Assembly (NCBI GenBank): GCA_021776735.1
Contig: JAJFFH010000040.1
Location: 124,001 to 188,000, forward strand
Origin: Planctomycetota bacterium
GTDB lineage: Bacteria; Planctomycetota; PLA2
Length of the DNA stretch: 64,000 nt
Direction: 5' to 3'
In this document: positions 35,969 through 45,124 of the stretch, piece after piece
How positions within the stretch are numbered: the first letter of the stretch is position 1
Layout: every line of letters starts with the position of its first letter
Made by a program: the position numbers and the translations under genes
The notes under the pieces: generated by a model
Seen by the model: only the letters and a program-made list of their open reading frames with translations
Told to the model about the DNA's origin: nothing
Database searches by the model: none

Positions 35969-37084
35969 TCAGCCGTCCTTCGTGACCGGTCCTGCGAGTC
36001 GTTCGCGCCATAGTTCCAGGGCCGGGCGGGTTGTGCCGTCGCCGGCTCTCAGGCCGATGTCGCGGAAGAAGCGGGCGATGGCGGATTGTTCGATCAGGCC
36101 GCTGTTCCAGAACACGTCCCAGTCGCGGGGGACGAAGCAGACGATGAACGCGGCGTCTTGCGTGTCCGCCTCGGCGAACAGGAACTCGAAGAACGCGCGC
36201 TGGTTGGCTTCGTCGGCGGGTACCGCGAGGGGCCACGGCGCGTCGAGGGAATCCGCGGGCCAGCCGCACTCCGCGATCGCGAACGACTTGTTCGGTGCGA
36301 GTGCTGCCAACGTGCTGTAGTAGTCCGCGCGAAGCGTGGCGGGGTCGGCGTCGCCGGTCACGAGAACCGGGTAGGAACTCACGGCGACGATGTCGCTGAG
36401 CGCGAGCAGTTGCTGCACGACCTGTTCCTGGGTCAGCCCGGTCGTCGGATCCGCCGGGGCATCGCGGGTGGGCCAGTAGGCTTCGGCGCTGATGGTGATG
36501 AACAGGGACAGGTCCGGATGCGCGGCCCGCAGGCGGTCGTGCACGGCTTGCGCGAGCACCATGAAGGCGGCCCAGCGGTCGGGGGCCTTGTTGTGGAGGA
36601 AGTTGCCCTCGATCGCGAAGGCCACGTAGTCCGGCTGATGGATGGCGATCATGTCGAGGCAGTGGTTGCCGTAGGCCTGGATCACGTCAGGGTGATCGAA
36701 GTCGCGCGTGTTCCAGGGAGCCACGTCGGGATTGTCACCCCACGTCGGAGCCAGGCTGTCGCGCTCGAAGTTGATCGGCGTCATCGCGAGGAACACGCGG
36801 TGCGACGCGGGTACGCCGGCGACTTGCCCGCGAAAGAAATCCGCGTTGGGGTGCGTCCCGCCATCGAACGCGGTCTGCCACGGGATGCCGTCGTCATGGT
36901 GCATCGCGATCAGGTCGGCGTCTGCGGTGATCGTGGCCAAGGCGTCGATGATGCCGTCAATGGTGCCGTCGAACGGAAACGGCGTGAACCCGAGGAAGAA
37001 GGTCCGCGGGGGGCCACCGGGACCGCCGCCGCTTCCACAACCGAGAACACAGACCAAGAGCGCGGCAGCGGCGGTGAATCGCAT
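35969..37084 (-). CDS. lipoprotein resembling a TIM-barrel glycoside hydrolase
   Basis: A 371-residue protein with a type II signal (ALLVCVLGC, lipobox VLGC) and a Gly-rich spacer. The body resembles GH53/GH17-like clan A barrels: FLGFTPFPFD, a central DYVAFAIEGNFLH with a possible acid/base Glu, SDIVAVSSYPV, and KSFAIAECGWPAD where the Glu could be the nucleophile. Substrate is unknown; an outward-facing polysaccharide or glycan enzyme is inferred. Its C-terminal 55 codons are duplicated as a fragment at 34848-35008. Confidence 0.65.
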   Translation of the reverse strand: MRFTAAAALLVCVLGCGSGGGPGGPPRTFFLGFTPFPFDGTIDGIIDALATITADADLIAMHHDDGIPWQTAFDGGTHPNADFFRGQVAGVPASHRVFLAMTPINFERDSLAPTWGDNPDVAPWNTRDFDHPDVIQAYGNHCLDMIAIHQPDYVAFAIEGNFLHNKAPDRWAAFMVLAQAVHDRLRAAHPDLSLFITISAEAYWPTRDAPADPTTGLTQEQVVQQLLALSDIVAVSSYPVLVTGDADPATLRADYYSTLAALAPNKSFAIAECGWPADSLDAPWPLAVPADEANQRAFFEFLFAEADTQDAAFIVCFVPRDWDVFWNSGLIEQSAIARFFRDIGLRAGDGTTRPALELWRERLAGPVTKDG

Positions 37085-37157
37085 GCTTCATTATCGGTGT
37101 TTTGTGCCAGCGCGCCGGAGTCCCGCGCAAACGCGCCCTCGCGTACGATGATTCGTT

Positions 37158-38285
37158 GTGGGGAAACCGTCGGGCCGCAAAACGTTTGCCGGGGCTCTTC
37201 TCGTCTTGGCGCTGATTCTGTTCATCGCGTACGGCATGCCGTGGGTGCTCGCGCGCATGGCACGCGCCGGATTCGAGGAGCGCCTCGCGGCGCTGCCGGA
37301 CATCGTCATTCCAGACGACGACGATTTGCCCGAGTCGTCTGCCCTCGCTCCGCTGCTCAAAGAGTTCGACGAACTCGAAAAGCGCCACGAGGCGTGGTCG
37401 ATCACGATCAAGGAGCCGCACGAACTCGTCGCGGCAGACCACGCGAAACTCCAGCCGTATTTTCGGGAGGTAGAGGCGCGGCTGGATCGCCTCGAACATG
37501 CGCTGACCAGCACCCAGCCCCTGTCCTACCTCCAGGCATCGACGGTTGTGAACGTCTTGCGCGACCTCGTGATGCACAATCGGGCATGCTCCGCAGCCCT
37601 GGCGGTCCGATGCGTTCGGTTCAGCGCCAAAGCGTGGGGCAAGGTGCAGTGTCCGGGTACCCTGGGCTACGTCGCGGTTCTCGCCGGCCCAACGCTCCAG
37701 ATTCGCGAGTTCGCCGAGCAGGGCAAGCTGCCGGCGCGCCGCCTCCTTGAACTTGTCCGGGAGGCCGGCCCGCTGCCACCAACGGGGCCGCCGACACAAG
37801 TCGCGCTCCAGGACCGTGCCTATGTCGCGGCGCAACTCCTCAAGGAACTCCGCGACGTGGACCTCCACGAACAGCCGACGCAGTAACGCAAGGCCGCCGT
37901 AGCGCTCGATCAATACCCGGTCGCCCCGGACCGGCTCGACCTTGCGCCCGTCGCAGCGGCTCAGGCATACGTTTCACTCCGCGAGACGGAGTCCTTCACC
38001 AGCGGAGACATCGCCCTGAGGGCCTACGTTCATTGGGTCACCCACGCACGGCTCACCCGCGCGGGACTGCTCGTTCTGGGGTACCAGGAGACCCATGGAG
38101 AGTGGCCAGCCGATCTCGCCGCTTGCCGGGCAGCGGGGATACTCGACCCGTTTTCGGGGCGCCCCTTCACTTACGAGCGTACGGGGGCTGGGGCCCGTCT
38201 CTTGAGCCGACACCCAGTAAGAACACCCCAGGAGTTACTCGATCTTGCCCTTGCGTGGGATCTCCAGGCGGCACCCAGCAAGTAG
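37158..38285 (+). pseudogene. membrane-anchored protein of unknown function, interrupted by an in-frame TAA
   Basis: One frame from a GTG at 37158 to a TAG at 38283 is broken by a single TAA at 37884-37886. Before it: a signal anchor (AGALLVLALILFIAYGMPWVL) and helical sequence with KLQPYF. After it: KAAVALDQYPVAPDRLDL and a tail HGEWPADLAACRAAGILDPFSGRPFTY. The tail matches the style of its broken paralog at 32907. A CAA- or CAG-like codon turned to TAA would explain it. Because the stop is TAA, selenocysteine is not an option here. Confidence 0.7.
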
Positions 38286-38385
38286 AATCGGGGGCTTCGC
38301 GATGAGTCTCATTCCGGATCGTGCCCCCGCGCCCCCCTTCACAAGATCCTCAAGATCCTCGCCACGCAGCCAACAATCGAAAGGT

Positions 38386-39957
38386 ATGCGGGGTTGGATG
38401 GGGATCATGGTGCTCCTGCTCTGTCTTGCGCCTGCGGGCGCCGAGGCGGACGGCGAGGCGCCCAAGAAACCGGACGAGGGCGCGCTTGCGTTCGCGAAGG
38501 CGCGCAAGCTTCAGGTCCGCGGCAAGTGGCGTTCGGCCAAGAAGGCGTACGAGCGCTTCTTGAAGAAGTTCCCCGACCATCCGCTCGCATCGGAAGCGAC
38601 AATGCGCGGCGGCGAGAACGCGATGATCGGGGTGCACGAGCTGTGGCACAGCGGACCGCCCGAACGGCGCATCGACGTGGCCGTCATGGGCGACGGATTT
38701 ACCGTCATCGCGGGGTCGCAAAGCAAGCAGGAGAAGTGGGCCAAGGAATGCCTGAAAGTGCTGTGGCACGAAAAGGCGTTCGGCGAATACAAGACATACT
38801 TCAACTACTACTTCGTGCGGCTCGCGTCGAAGGACGAGTACGTCGATCCGAACCTGACACCGGAGCAGCGCGCAAAGCTCGAGAAAAAAAACAAGCACAA
38901 GCGCAACCCGAAGAGAAAGGTCGACTACTCGACAGCACTCGACGCGAAGGCGGCGGGCCCCGGGGGCCAGGTGATGTGCGACCGGCGGCTCGTGTACAAG
39001 TGGCTGGAGTTCGCGAACAAGGACATGCCCGGTGTCGCCGACGACCGGTTCGTGATCGCGTTCGCGCAGTTCGGCAAGCTCGGCATGGGCGGTGGCGGCA
39101 TCGCCAACGTCGGCCGCCCGGACAAGTCGGTCACGACCCACGAGTTCGGCCACGCCTTCTCGCGCCTGCTCGACGAATACGCGAACAATCCGGGCTCACC
39201 GCAAGGCATGTGGGCACGCACCCTGCGCGCCGCCAACGCCTACCCGAGCGCCACCGAGCCCAAAAAGACCAAGGTGCCGTGGGCGCATTTCCTGAAAGCG
39301 CGTACGAAGGGCGTCGGCATCTTCGAGGGCGGCGCGACGTTCCAAAAGGGCGTCTGGCGTCCGGCGCGAAGCTGCGCGATGAACGCCGCGGGCGCGACGG
39401 CGTTTTGCCCGGTCTGCCGCGAGCAGACGATCCGGGTCATCTACGAATACGTCAGCCCGATCGACGAGGTCGCCCCGCCGACATCGAAAGAAGTCGAAAC
39501 GTTCTACGGCGACAGCAAGACGATGCTCGTCGTCACCCCGATGCAGCCCGCCCGCCACAAGCTCGTCGCCGAATGGTTCGTCAAGAAGCGCGCGGCCACC
39601 ACACGCCGTGAATTCGCGGCGGATGGCGCGACGGACGAACCACTTCCGGTCGGGGAGCAGACGGACGGCGATGCCCAGCGGCGCCGCTTTCAGGGGATGC
39701 CGTACTTCGGCGGACCGCGCGCGCGCGAGGATCGCAGCCGCTACGCTGAGCCACCCTCGGGCGAGTTGAGCAAACTCGGCAAGCGCCTGCGCGGCAAACC
39801 GCATCGTTTGGGATTCCCTTTCGGTCTGCTCCCGCCCGGCCTTTACACGGTGACGGTCGAAGTACGCGATCCGACGAAGTGGGTGCTCAAGGACAAAAAG
39901 CACCTGCTCAAGGAACGCGCCAGCTGGGACGTCGCCGTCCGCCCCAAGGGCAAGTAG
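38386..39957 (+). CDS. secreted M64-like zinc peptidase (IgA peptidase family)
   Basis: A 523-residue protein with a signal peptide (WMGIMVLLLCLAPAGAEA). A short helical, TPR-like region (residues about 35-75) is followed by the M64 domain: IDVAVMGDGFT, the zinc site HEFGHAFSRLLDEY (HExxHxxxxxxDEY) and the conserved RSCAMNAAGATAFCPVCREQ. It should cleave extracellular proteins, though substrates of such peptidases are mostly unknown. An ATG at 38302 would add 28 residues before the signal; 38386 has AAAGG upstream and is preferred. An exact motif copy encodes EQTDGDAQ near the C-terminus. Confidence 0.82.
   Translation: MRGWMGIMVLLLCLAPAGAEADGEAPKKPDEGALAFAKARKLQVRGKWRSAKKAYERFLKKFPDHPLASEATMRGGENAMIGVHELWHSGPPERRIDVAVMGDGFTVIAGSQSKQEKWAKECLKVLWHEKAFGEYKTYFNYYFVRLASKDEYVDPNLTPEQRAKLEKKNKHKRNPKRKVDYSTALDAKAAGPGGQVMCDRRLVYKWLEFANKDMPGVADDRFVIAFAQFGKLGMGGGGIANVGRPDKSVTTHEFGHAFSRLLDEYANNPGSPQGMWARTLRAANAYPSATEPKKTKVPWAHFLKARTKGVGIFEGGATFQKGVWRPARSCAMNAAGATAFCPVCREQTIRVIYEYVSPIDEVAPPTSKEVETFYGDSKTMLVVTPMQPARHKLVAEWFVKKRAATTRREFAADGATDEPLPVGEQTDGDAQRRRFQGMPYFGGPRAREDRSRYAEPPSGELSKLGKRLRGKPHRLGFPFGLLPPGLYTVTVEVRDPTKWVLKDKKHLLKERASWDVAVRPKGK
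39655..39673 (-). repeat. dispersed motif copy (in gene)
   Basis: Exact core at 39661-39671 with flank GAGCAG; encodes EQTDGDA in a likely loop of the peptidase. Confidence 0.88.
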
Positions 39958-40091
39958 TTACCTCCCGGAAGCAATCCGGGAAGACGGCGTAGCCGAAACC
40001 CAACCTTGCTGACCGAACGCTCTTGCCTTCACCAACGGCATGGCGAATGCACTTTCCCTACCGGGCTCGAACAAGCTCGGAGGAACCCGTG

Positions 40092-42206
40092 GTGAAGCAA
40101 CGTTCAAGAAGTCTTGCCATGATCTGTTTCGTGCTGGCTGCGTGCGGCACGGGAGGCGGCGGAAACGGTGACGGTAGCGACACGGTCGGCTCGCAAGCTC
40201 CGCCTGTTGTTATCTCGCAGCGGCAATCGCTCGCGATCGTGTTTCCGCCCCCGCGCAGTGCGACGGAGTCCAAAAACATCGTCGTACGCGGCACCGCGGA
40301 GGGGCTCGCGACAATCGTCGTCAACGGGATTCCGGCCACCGTGGCGAACGATACCTGGACCGCCGAGGTGCCGCTTGCGCCCGGGGACAACACCGTCGCC
40401 GTCGTCGGCACGGGTGCGGATGGAGCCACGCACGAACACCGACTGGAAGTGGATCGCGCCGAGTTCTTCTTCCGTCAGGCGCAAGACGTGGTCTACGACG
40501 AGCTCCGCCACCGGCTCTTCGTCATGGACGGGCAGCCGCATGCGCTGGTCGAGGTGCACCCGGATACGGGCGCGCGAAGGGTCATCTACCGATGGACGAA
40601 CGAGCCCGAGCCCGCGAAGTGGTGGTGGGCCGTCAAGACGCTCGAACTCGATGCGGCGCGCCGGATCATGTACGTGCTGCGACCGGGGGGCAATCTCGAC
40701 ATCCTCGATCTTGAGACCGGCAAGGTCACGCGTGCGATCAGCGATTTCTTCGTACAGCCGCGAGCCCTCGCACTCGACCACGACACCGGCACGCTGTATG
40801 TCGCGGACCGCTTCGAGTGCCGCATGTACGAGTGGAATCCGACGATGGCTGCACCGCGCATCATCAGCGACCTCCACACCGGTGGTACCGACCTGCATTT
40901 TCGTGACATCTACTGGGACTCCGTGCGCAAGCGCATCGTGATCGCCGGCCAGGGACGAGCGGGCGGCGCCGTCATCGCGATCGACATGAAGAGCGGCTAC
41001 CGAAGCGACCTCCGCCTCGGAATCCAGGATCCCGACACGGTGAGCTATGACCCGATCCTCGATCTCGCCGTGTTCTCCGACGAGCCAGCAATACGCACGT
41101 GGACACCGGGGCAAACGAAGGTGAGCGAGCGTGTCGATGACGACAACATCACGCTGCTGCGCTGGTCGAGCATCGCCGTCCGGCCGGGGACCAGCGATTT
41201 GTTCCTCGTCAGTACCGATCAAGACGGCGTGTTCCGCCTCGACCGCAATAACGGGCGCATCCTGCCGCTCGCAGCCGAGACCGTCGGCGACGGCGTACCG
41301 CTCGGCTCACGCGAAGGCGAGAGCATCGCCGACATCGCCTGGGACGCCGCGCGGAAACGGACCGTGGCCGCAATCGAATACCGCCAACTGTACGCGTGGA
41401 GTTATCCCGCCTCGAAGATCGACAGCCAGCACGCGTTGATCGCGATCGACGCGAGAGGCAACCGCACAGTCGTGGCCGCAGACGCATCGGCGCTGGGCAA
41501 AAAAGAAACGGTCGCACCCCGCGGTGACGGTCCGCGGCTCGGCGAGCTCGCCGCCGTCGCCGTTGATACCGCGACGAATCGGCTGATCGCACTGTCCGTG
41601 AACCGCGCCCGCCTGCTGGCGATCGATCCCATCACCGGAGATCGCAGCGAGATCGCCGGCTCGAAACGAAACGGGGCCCGGTGGAACACGATGGCCGTCG
41701 ATCCGCAGGGCCGGCGCGCCGCTGTCGCGACGAATCATGGCGAGGTGTTATTGATCAACCTCGACCTCGGCACGATCGACACCGTCGCGCTCGAGAGCGT
41801 CGAACCCATCACGGCGATGGCGCTACTGCCGGGTGAGGAGCGCGTGTTTGTGGCGGACGGTGTCCGGTCAAGCGTTGACACAATTGACCTCAGGAACGGA
41901 CGGCGATTTCTGTTCGCGACGGAGCCGCAAGGCCGCCCGGTGCTCGATCTGCACGCCGACCCCGAAAACCGCCGCGTGGTTGTGGTCTGCCCGGGTGAAC
42001 TGGGCATGGTCGATGGCCTCGGCCGTTTTGCGCCCCTCGGCAACAGCACGCCGGACGCGTTCTTCCCGGCCGACTCGCGGCGCGTTTGCATCGATCCGGC
42101 GGCGGGCTGTGCGTTTGTCACGACGCGACAGGACCGGGCGAGTGTTCGCGGTCTGTTCGCTGTGGACCTGATCACCGGCCAGTGCGTGATCGCCTCCAAG
42201 GACTAG
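40092..42206 (+). CDS. lipoprotein with beta-propeller repeats
   Basis: A 704-residue protein. The GTG at 40092 is chosen because GGAGGA lies seven bases upstream and it places a type II signal (LAMICFVLAACG) at the N-terminus. A beta-sandwich (about 60-125, IVVRGTAEGLATIVVNGIPA) is followed by about 550 residues of six- or seven-blade propeller-like repeats (TGTLYVADRFECRMYEW, TNRLIALSVNRARLLAIDPITGDR). It is probably a surface-anchored binding or lyase-like protein; no catalytic residues are assignable. An exact motif copy encodes NGRRFLF. A strong terminator follows. Confidence 0.72.
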   Translation: MKQRSRSLAMICFVLAACGTGGGGNGDGSDTVGSQAPPVVISQRQSLAIVFPPPRSATESKNIVVRGTAEGLATIVVNGIPATVANDTWTAEVPLAPGDNTVAVVGTGADGATHEHRLEVDRAEFFFRQAQDVVYDELRHRLFVMDGQPHALVEVHPDTGARRVIYRWTNEPEPAKWWWAVKTLELDAARRIMYVLRPGGNLDILDLETGKVTRAISDFFVQPRALALDHDTGTLYVADRFECRMYEWNPTMAAPRIISDLHTGGTDLHFRDIYWDSVRKRIVIAGQGRAGGAVIAIDMKSGYRSDLRLGIQDPDTVSYDPILDLAVFSDEPAIRTWTPGQTKVSERVDDDNITLLRWSSIAVRPGTSDLFLVSTDQDGVFRLDRNNGRILPLAAETVGDGVPLGSREGESIADIAWDAARKRTVAAIEYRQLYAWSYPASKIDSQHALIAIDARGNRTVVAADASALGKKETVAPRGDGPRLGELAAVAVDTATNRLIALSVNRARLLAIDPITGDRSEIAGSKRNGARWNTMAVDPQGRRAAVATNHGEVLLINLDLGTIDTVALESVEPITAMALLPGEERVFVADGVRSSVDTIDLRNGRRFLFATEPQGRPVLDLHADPENRRVVVVCPGELGMVDGLGRFAPLGNSTPDAFFPADSRRVCIDPAAGCAFVTTRQDRASVRGLFAVDLITGQCVIASKD
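41890..41908 (-). repeat. dispersed motif copy (in gene)
   Basis: Exact core at 41896-41906; read in a third frame as NGRRF. Confidence 0.75.
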
Positions 42207-42228
42207 AGGGCTCCGTCCCGGGACTGTG

Positions 42229-42285
42229 GGCCGTCCGCCGCTTTCCACAAGTGACCACGTGCGGAGACGGCGGGCGGCCGTTTTT
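42229..42285 (+). terminator. rho-independent terminator
   Basis: The arms GGCCGTCCGCCG (42229-42240) and CGGCGGGCGGCC (42268-42279) pair at 12 positions with one G-T wobble, followed by G and five T. It ends the propeller lipoprotein transcript and isolates the LpoB operon. Confidence 0.85.
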
Positions 42286-42326
42286 GTGGGCTTGCCATCC
42301 GGCACGCGCGGTGCACCATGGAGGGC

Positions 42327-42911
42327 ATGCAAAAGCTGATGGTTTCGATGTGCCTGCTGGGTCTCATTGCCTGCGGCGGGCGCACCAAGCGCGTGAGTAT
42401 CAACGACGACGATGAGATCATGGGGACGGGCATCGAGTCCGCGGACGTCGAGTCCATGGAACGGTTCGCCAAGTCGCTGCTCGCTCATCCCGATCTGACG
42501 GGACCCGGTGTCAAGGGCGTCCCGACGCTGGCAATCTGGCCGGTCGAAAACAACACGCGGTTCGACTTCGACGGCGAGTTGTTCGTGCGCCGCATCCGCC
42601 AAGCGCTGATCAAGAACGCGGCCGGGCGCGTGCGGTTTGTCACGCGAAGCCAGATGGATCAGGAAATCATCGCCGCCGAACGCGACGCCAAGCGCTCCGG
42701 CGAATACACGTCGAGCAAGAAGACGACCAAGACCGGCGCGGACTTCTACCTGACCGGGACGGCGGCGGCGATCAGCAAGGCCGGCCACGGCCGCGAGTCG
42801 GACGCGATCTGGATCGATTTCCGACTGATCGACTCCGAGACCGGTGATCTCTTGTGGGAAGACAAGTTCGCCACCAAGAAGGTCGGCAAGGCCGGGGTCG
42901 TCTACCGCTAG
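42327..42911 (+). CDS. LpoB-like lipoprotein (penicillin-binding protein activator family)
   Basis: A 194-residue lipoprotein (signal LMVSMCLLGLIACGG). The mature part, with a helical ESMERFAKSLLAHPDL, then VPTLAIWPVENNTRF and LFVRRIRQALIKNAAGRVRFVTR, matches the LpoB fold, whose E. coli member activates PBP1B from the outer membrane. The later FYLTGTAAAISK and LIDSETGDLLWED are also family features. A YcfL-like gene two genes downstream repeats the E. coli ycfL-lpoB pairing. ATG 42318 is a possible start nine bases upstream. Confidence 0.82.
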   Translation: MQKLMVSMCLLGLIACGGRTKRVSINDDDEIMGTGIESADVESMERFAKSLLAHPDLTGPGVKGVPTLAIWPVENNTRFDFDGELFVRRIRQALIKNAAGRVRFVTRSQMDQEIIAAERDAKRSGEYTSSKKTTKTGADFYLTGTAAAISKAGHGRESDAIWIDFRLIDSETGDLLWEDKFATKKVGKAGVVYR

Positions 42912-42954
42912 CGCTCGCGCGCTGTCGCACAGCACCACGTCCCCCGCCCCCCTC

Positions 42955-44148
42955 ATGCGCCTTTTTCTGTTGATCGCCCTTGTGGGCGGCACATCCGGTA
43001 TCGCCGGGTGCCGCTCGCGGCCTGCATACCGTGCGCCGTCGTTTGCCGACCCGCGCGCCAACCTGGCGGCGCTGATCGAGGATGGCGAGCGCGGCATCGC
43101 GCCCGAGGACGAAGCGCTCTGGCGCTGCGAGGTCGGTATGGCGGCACTGCTCACCGGCGACGAGGCCGCGGCGTTCTCCGCGTTTCACGCCGCGTCGCGC
43201 ATCATGGGCACGCTCGAGTCGTCGAACAAGGAGGCGCTGCGCGCGATCCTCGGCCAGGAAACAACCAAGCGCTGGAAGGGCGACCCTCACGAGCGCTGCA
43301 TGAACGCGCTCTACAAGGGGCTGCTCTACTGGCGGCGCGGCGACCTGGACAACGCGAGCGCGTGCTTCAAGACCGGCCTTTTGGCCGACGCCTACAGCGA
43401 GGCCGGCGAACACCAGCGCGACTTTGCAGCGCTCAGTTTCCTGCTCGGCTGGATCAGCCACGCGCGCGGCAAGACCGAGCAGGCGCGCTTTTCCTTCAAG
43501 GAGGCCGCCGAGCACGCGCCGAAGCACCGAATCTTCGATAACCCGCGGCCGCAGACGCGCAACGTGCTGATTGTGGCCGGCATCGGACCGGGGCCCCAAA
43601 AGTTCGGCGAAGGGCCGATCGCACGGTTCGCGCGATTGCCGTCGGTCGCCGGCGGGCTCGCGGTCCTGGTCGATGGAGTCCCGCGCGGCCACACCGCGCA
43701 CGCTACGGATTTGTTTGATCAGGCCACCACCCGCGGCAAGAAAAAGATCGACGGCATTCGCAAGGGCAAGGCGGTCTTCAAGGACGCCGCCGCAATCGGC
43801 GGGTGGATCGTTCTCGACGAGGGCCTGCGTCGCCGCGAGGGCGGACTGATCGCCGTCGGTGCGGGCCTGCTGGCGCTGTCCGCGCTCACCCGCCCGGAAG
43901 CCGACATCCGCCACTGGGCCTCGCTGCCCGGCGCGATTCACCTGGCGCCGCTGCGCATCACGCCGGGGCGCCACCGCATTACGCTGCACGTTCTCGACGT
44001 CCAGGGCGTGCCCGTGCCCGGCTGGGAGCGCACGATCGAGACCGACGTTCCGGCCAACCGGTCCCTCGTCTTCTACTTCCAGACCGGAAAAAACCACGCC
44101 ATCCACGGACCCGCTTCCGCCACGGCTACCCCGGAGAGTTCACGATGA
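42955..44148 (+). CDS. TPR-containing lipoprotein linked to LpoB
   Basis: A 397-residue lipoprotein (LIALVGGTSGIAGC, lipobox IAGC) with tetratricopeptide-like helices over about 60-190 (ALLTGDEAAAFSAFHAASRIM, LYWRRGDLDNASACFKTGLL, LGWISHARGKTEQARFSFKEAAEHAP). A Gly/basic central part includes a possible hydrophobic segment (GGLIAVGAGLLALSAL), followed by a beta-rich end. It lies between the LpoB-like and YcfL-like genes and overlaps the latter by four bases. A scaffold role in cell-wall synthesis is inferred from context only. Confidence 0.72.
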   Translation: MRLFLLIALVGGTSGIAGCRSRPAYRAPSFADPRANLAALIEDGERGIAPEDEALWRCEVGMAALLTGDEAAAFSAFHAASRIMGTLESSNKEALRAILGQETTKRWKGDPHERCMNALYKGLLYWRRGDLDNASACFKTGLLADAYSEAGEHQRDFAALSFLLGWISHARGKTEQARFSFKEAAEHAPKHRIFDNPRPQTRNVLIVAGIGPGPQKFGEGPIARFARLPSVAGGLAVLVDGVPRGHTAHATDLFDQATTRGKKKIDGIRKGKAVFKDAAAIGGWIVLDEGLRRREGGLIAVGAGLLALSALTRPEADIRHWASLPGAIHLAPLRITPGRHRITLHVLDVQGVPVPGWERTIETDVPANRSLVFYFQTGKNHAIHGPASATATPESSR

Positions 44149-44567
44149 TCCCCATGCACCGCATGAAGTACCTCAAGTACATCGCCGTCCTGCCGCTCTT
44201 TGTAGCCGTAGGCTGCGCCCGCCACGATGTCGCCGCTCATGACGACGACGTGCAGGCGGAGTCGGTCCTGGCCGTCCATCCGCGGGTGGACAACCGGATT
44301 CGCTATGTCAGCCACGACCTCGGCCGCACGTCCGACGGCCGCCTGAGCGTGGTCGTGCGGATCGCAAGCCGAAGTTGGCGCGACGTGGCCCTGATTGCGA
44401 AGACGACGTGGTTCGACAAGGGCGGCGGGGTCGTCGAGGAGAGCACGCCGCGCACGATCGTCATTCCCTCCGGCGACACGTTCGTGTTCGAAGACGTGTC
44501 GTTCTCGCCGCAAGCCGCGCGCTTTCACGTCTCCCTGATCCCGAACAAGCGCGACCGCGACGACTAG
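44145..44567 (+). CDS. YcfL-like lipoprotein (DUF1425 type)
   Basis: A 140-residue lipoprotein (YIAVLPLFVAVGC, lipobox AVGC). The mature part with an immunoglobulin-like beta sandwich (LSVVVRIASRSWRDVALIAKTTWFD, VFEDVSFSPQAARFHVSLI) fits YcfL/DUF1425 proteins. The start overlaps the preceding stop (ATGA). Its signal peptide is encoded by a variant of the dispersed motif (ACATCGCCGTCCTGCCGCTC, 44179-44198). Function of the family is unknown; linkage to lpoB suggests the envelope. Confidence 0.72.
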   Translation: MIPMHRMKYLKYIAVLPLFVAVGCARHDVAAHDDDVQAESVLAVHPRVDNRIRYVSHDLGRTSDGRLSVVVRIASRSWRDVALIAKTTWFDKGGGVVEESTPRTIVIPSGDTFVFEDVSFSPQAARFHVSLIPNKRDRDD

Positions 44568-44677
44568 CCCTCGGGCCTTGCGACGCCCCCTCAGCGGAAT
44601 CCTGCGCGGAAAAGTCCGCAGTCCGCGCTCGCGAGTGTCGATTGAGGCGCGGTATGATCTTCGCTTCGGAGGCAACA

Positions 44678-45124
44678 ATGACGAACGGTGAGATCAATCT
44701 GCGCGCGCTGTCCGAGCTCGACCTCGACGCGGTGACAGCGATCGACGAGAAAATCGGCGGCAAGTACCGGCCCGACGAATGGGAAACGCGGCTGATGTAC
44801 TACCTGCGGCGTGATCCGGACGCCCTGGTCGGCGCGGAAGTGGACGGCGAGCTCGTCGGCTTCATGCTCGGCGACGTGCGCGCGGGCGAATTCGGCATGG
44901 AGGAGCCCGCGGGGTGGATCGAGGTTCTCGGCGTCGATCCCGACCATCGCGGCAAAGATATCGGGGGCCGAATGCTCCAGAAGATGTTTCGCAACTTCCG
45001 CGAACGAGGCGCGAAGTCCGTCCGCACGCTCGTCGATGCCGAATCCCAGGCGCCGCTGCTCGGATTCTTCGGCAAGTCGGGCTTTAGCGAGACCCCGGTC
45101 CGCACCCTGGAGCAGACGCTGTGA
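44678..45124 (+). CDS. GNAT-family N-acetyltransferase coupled to the second BoxB-like gene
   Basis: A 148-residue GNAT protein: LRALSELDLDAVTAIDEKIGG, LVGFMLGDVRAG, WIEVLGVDPDHRGKDIGGRMLQKM (acetyl-CoA loop) and SVRTLVDAESQAPLLGFFGKSGF. The fold resembles RimI-type enzymes. The ATG at 44678 has GGAGG five bases upstream. The stop overlaps the next start (GTGA), so it is translationally coupled to a diiron oxygenase gene. That linkage suggests a role in CoA-thioester metabolism or enzyme modification, not ribosome acetylation, but this is inference. Confidence 0.82.
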   Translation: MTNGEINLRALSELDLDAVTAIDEKIGGKYRPDEWETRLMYYLRRDPDALVGAEVDGELVGFMLGDVRAGEFGMEEPAGWIEVLGVDPDHRGKDIGGRMLQKMFRNFRERGAKSVRTLVDAESQAPLLGFFGKSGFSETPVRTLEQTL

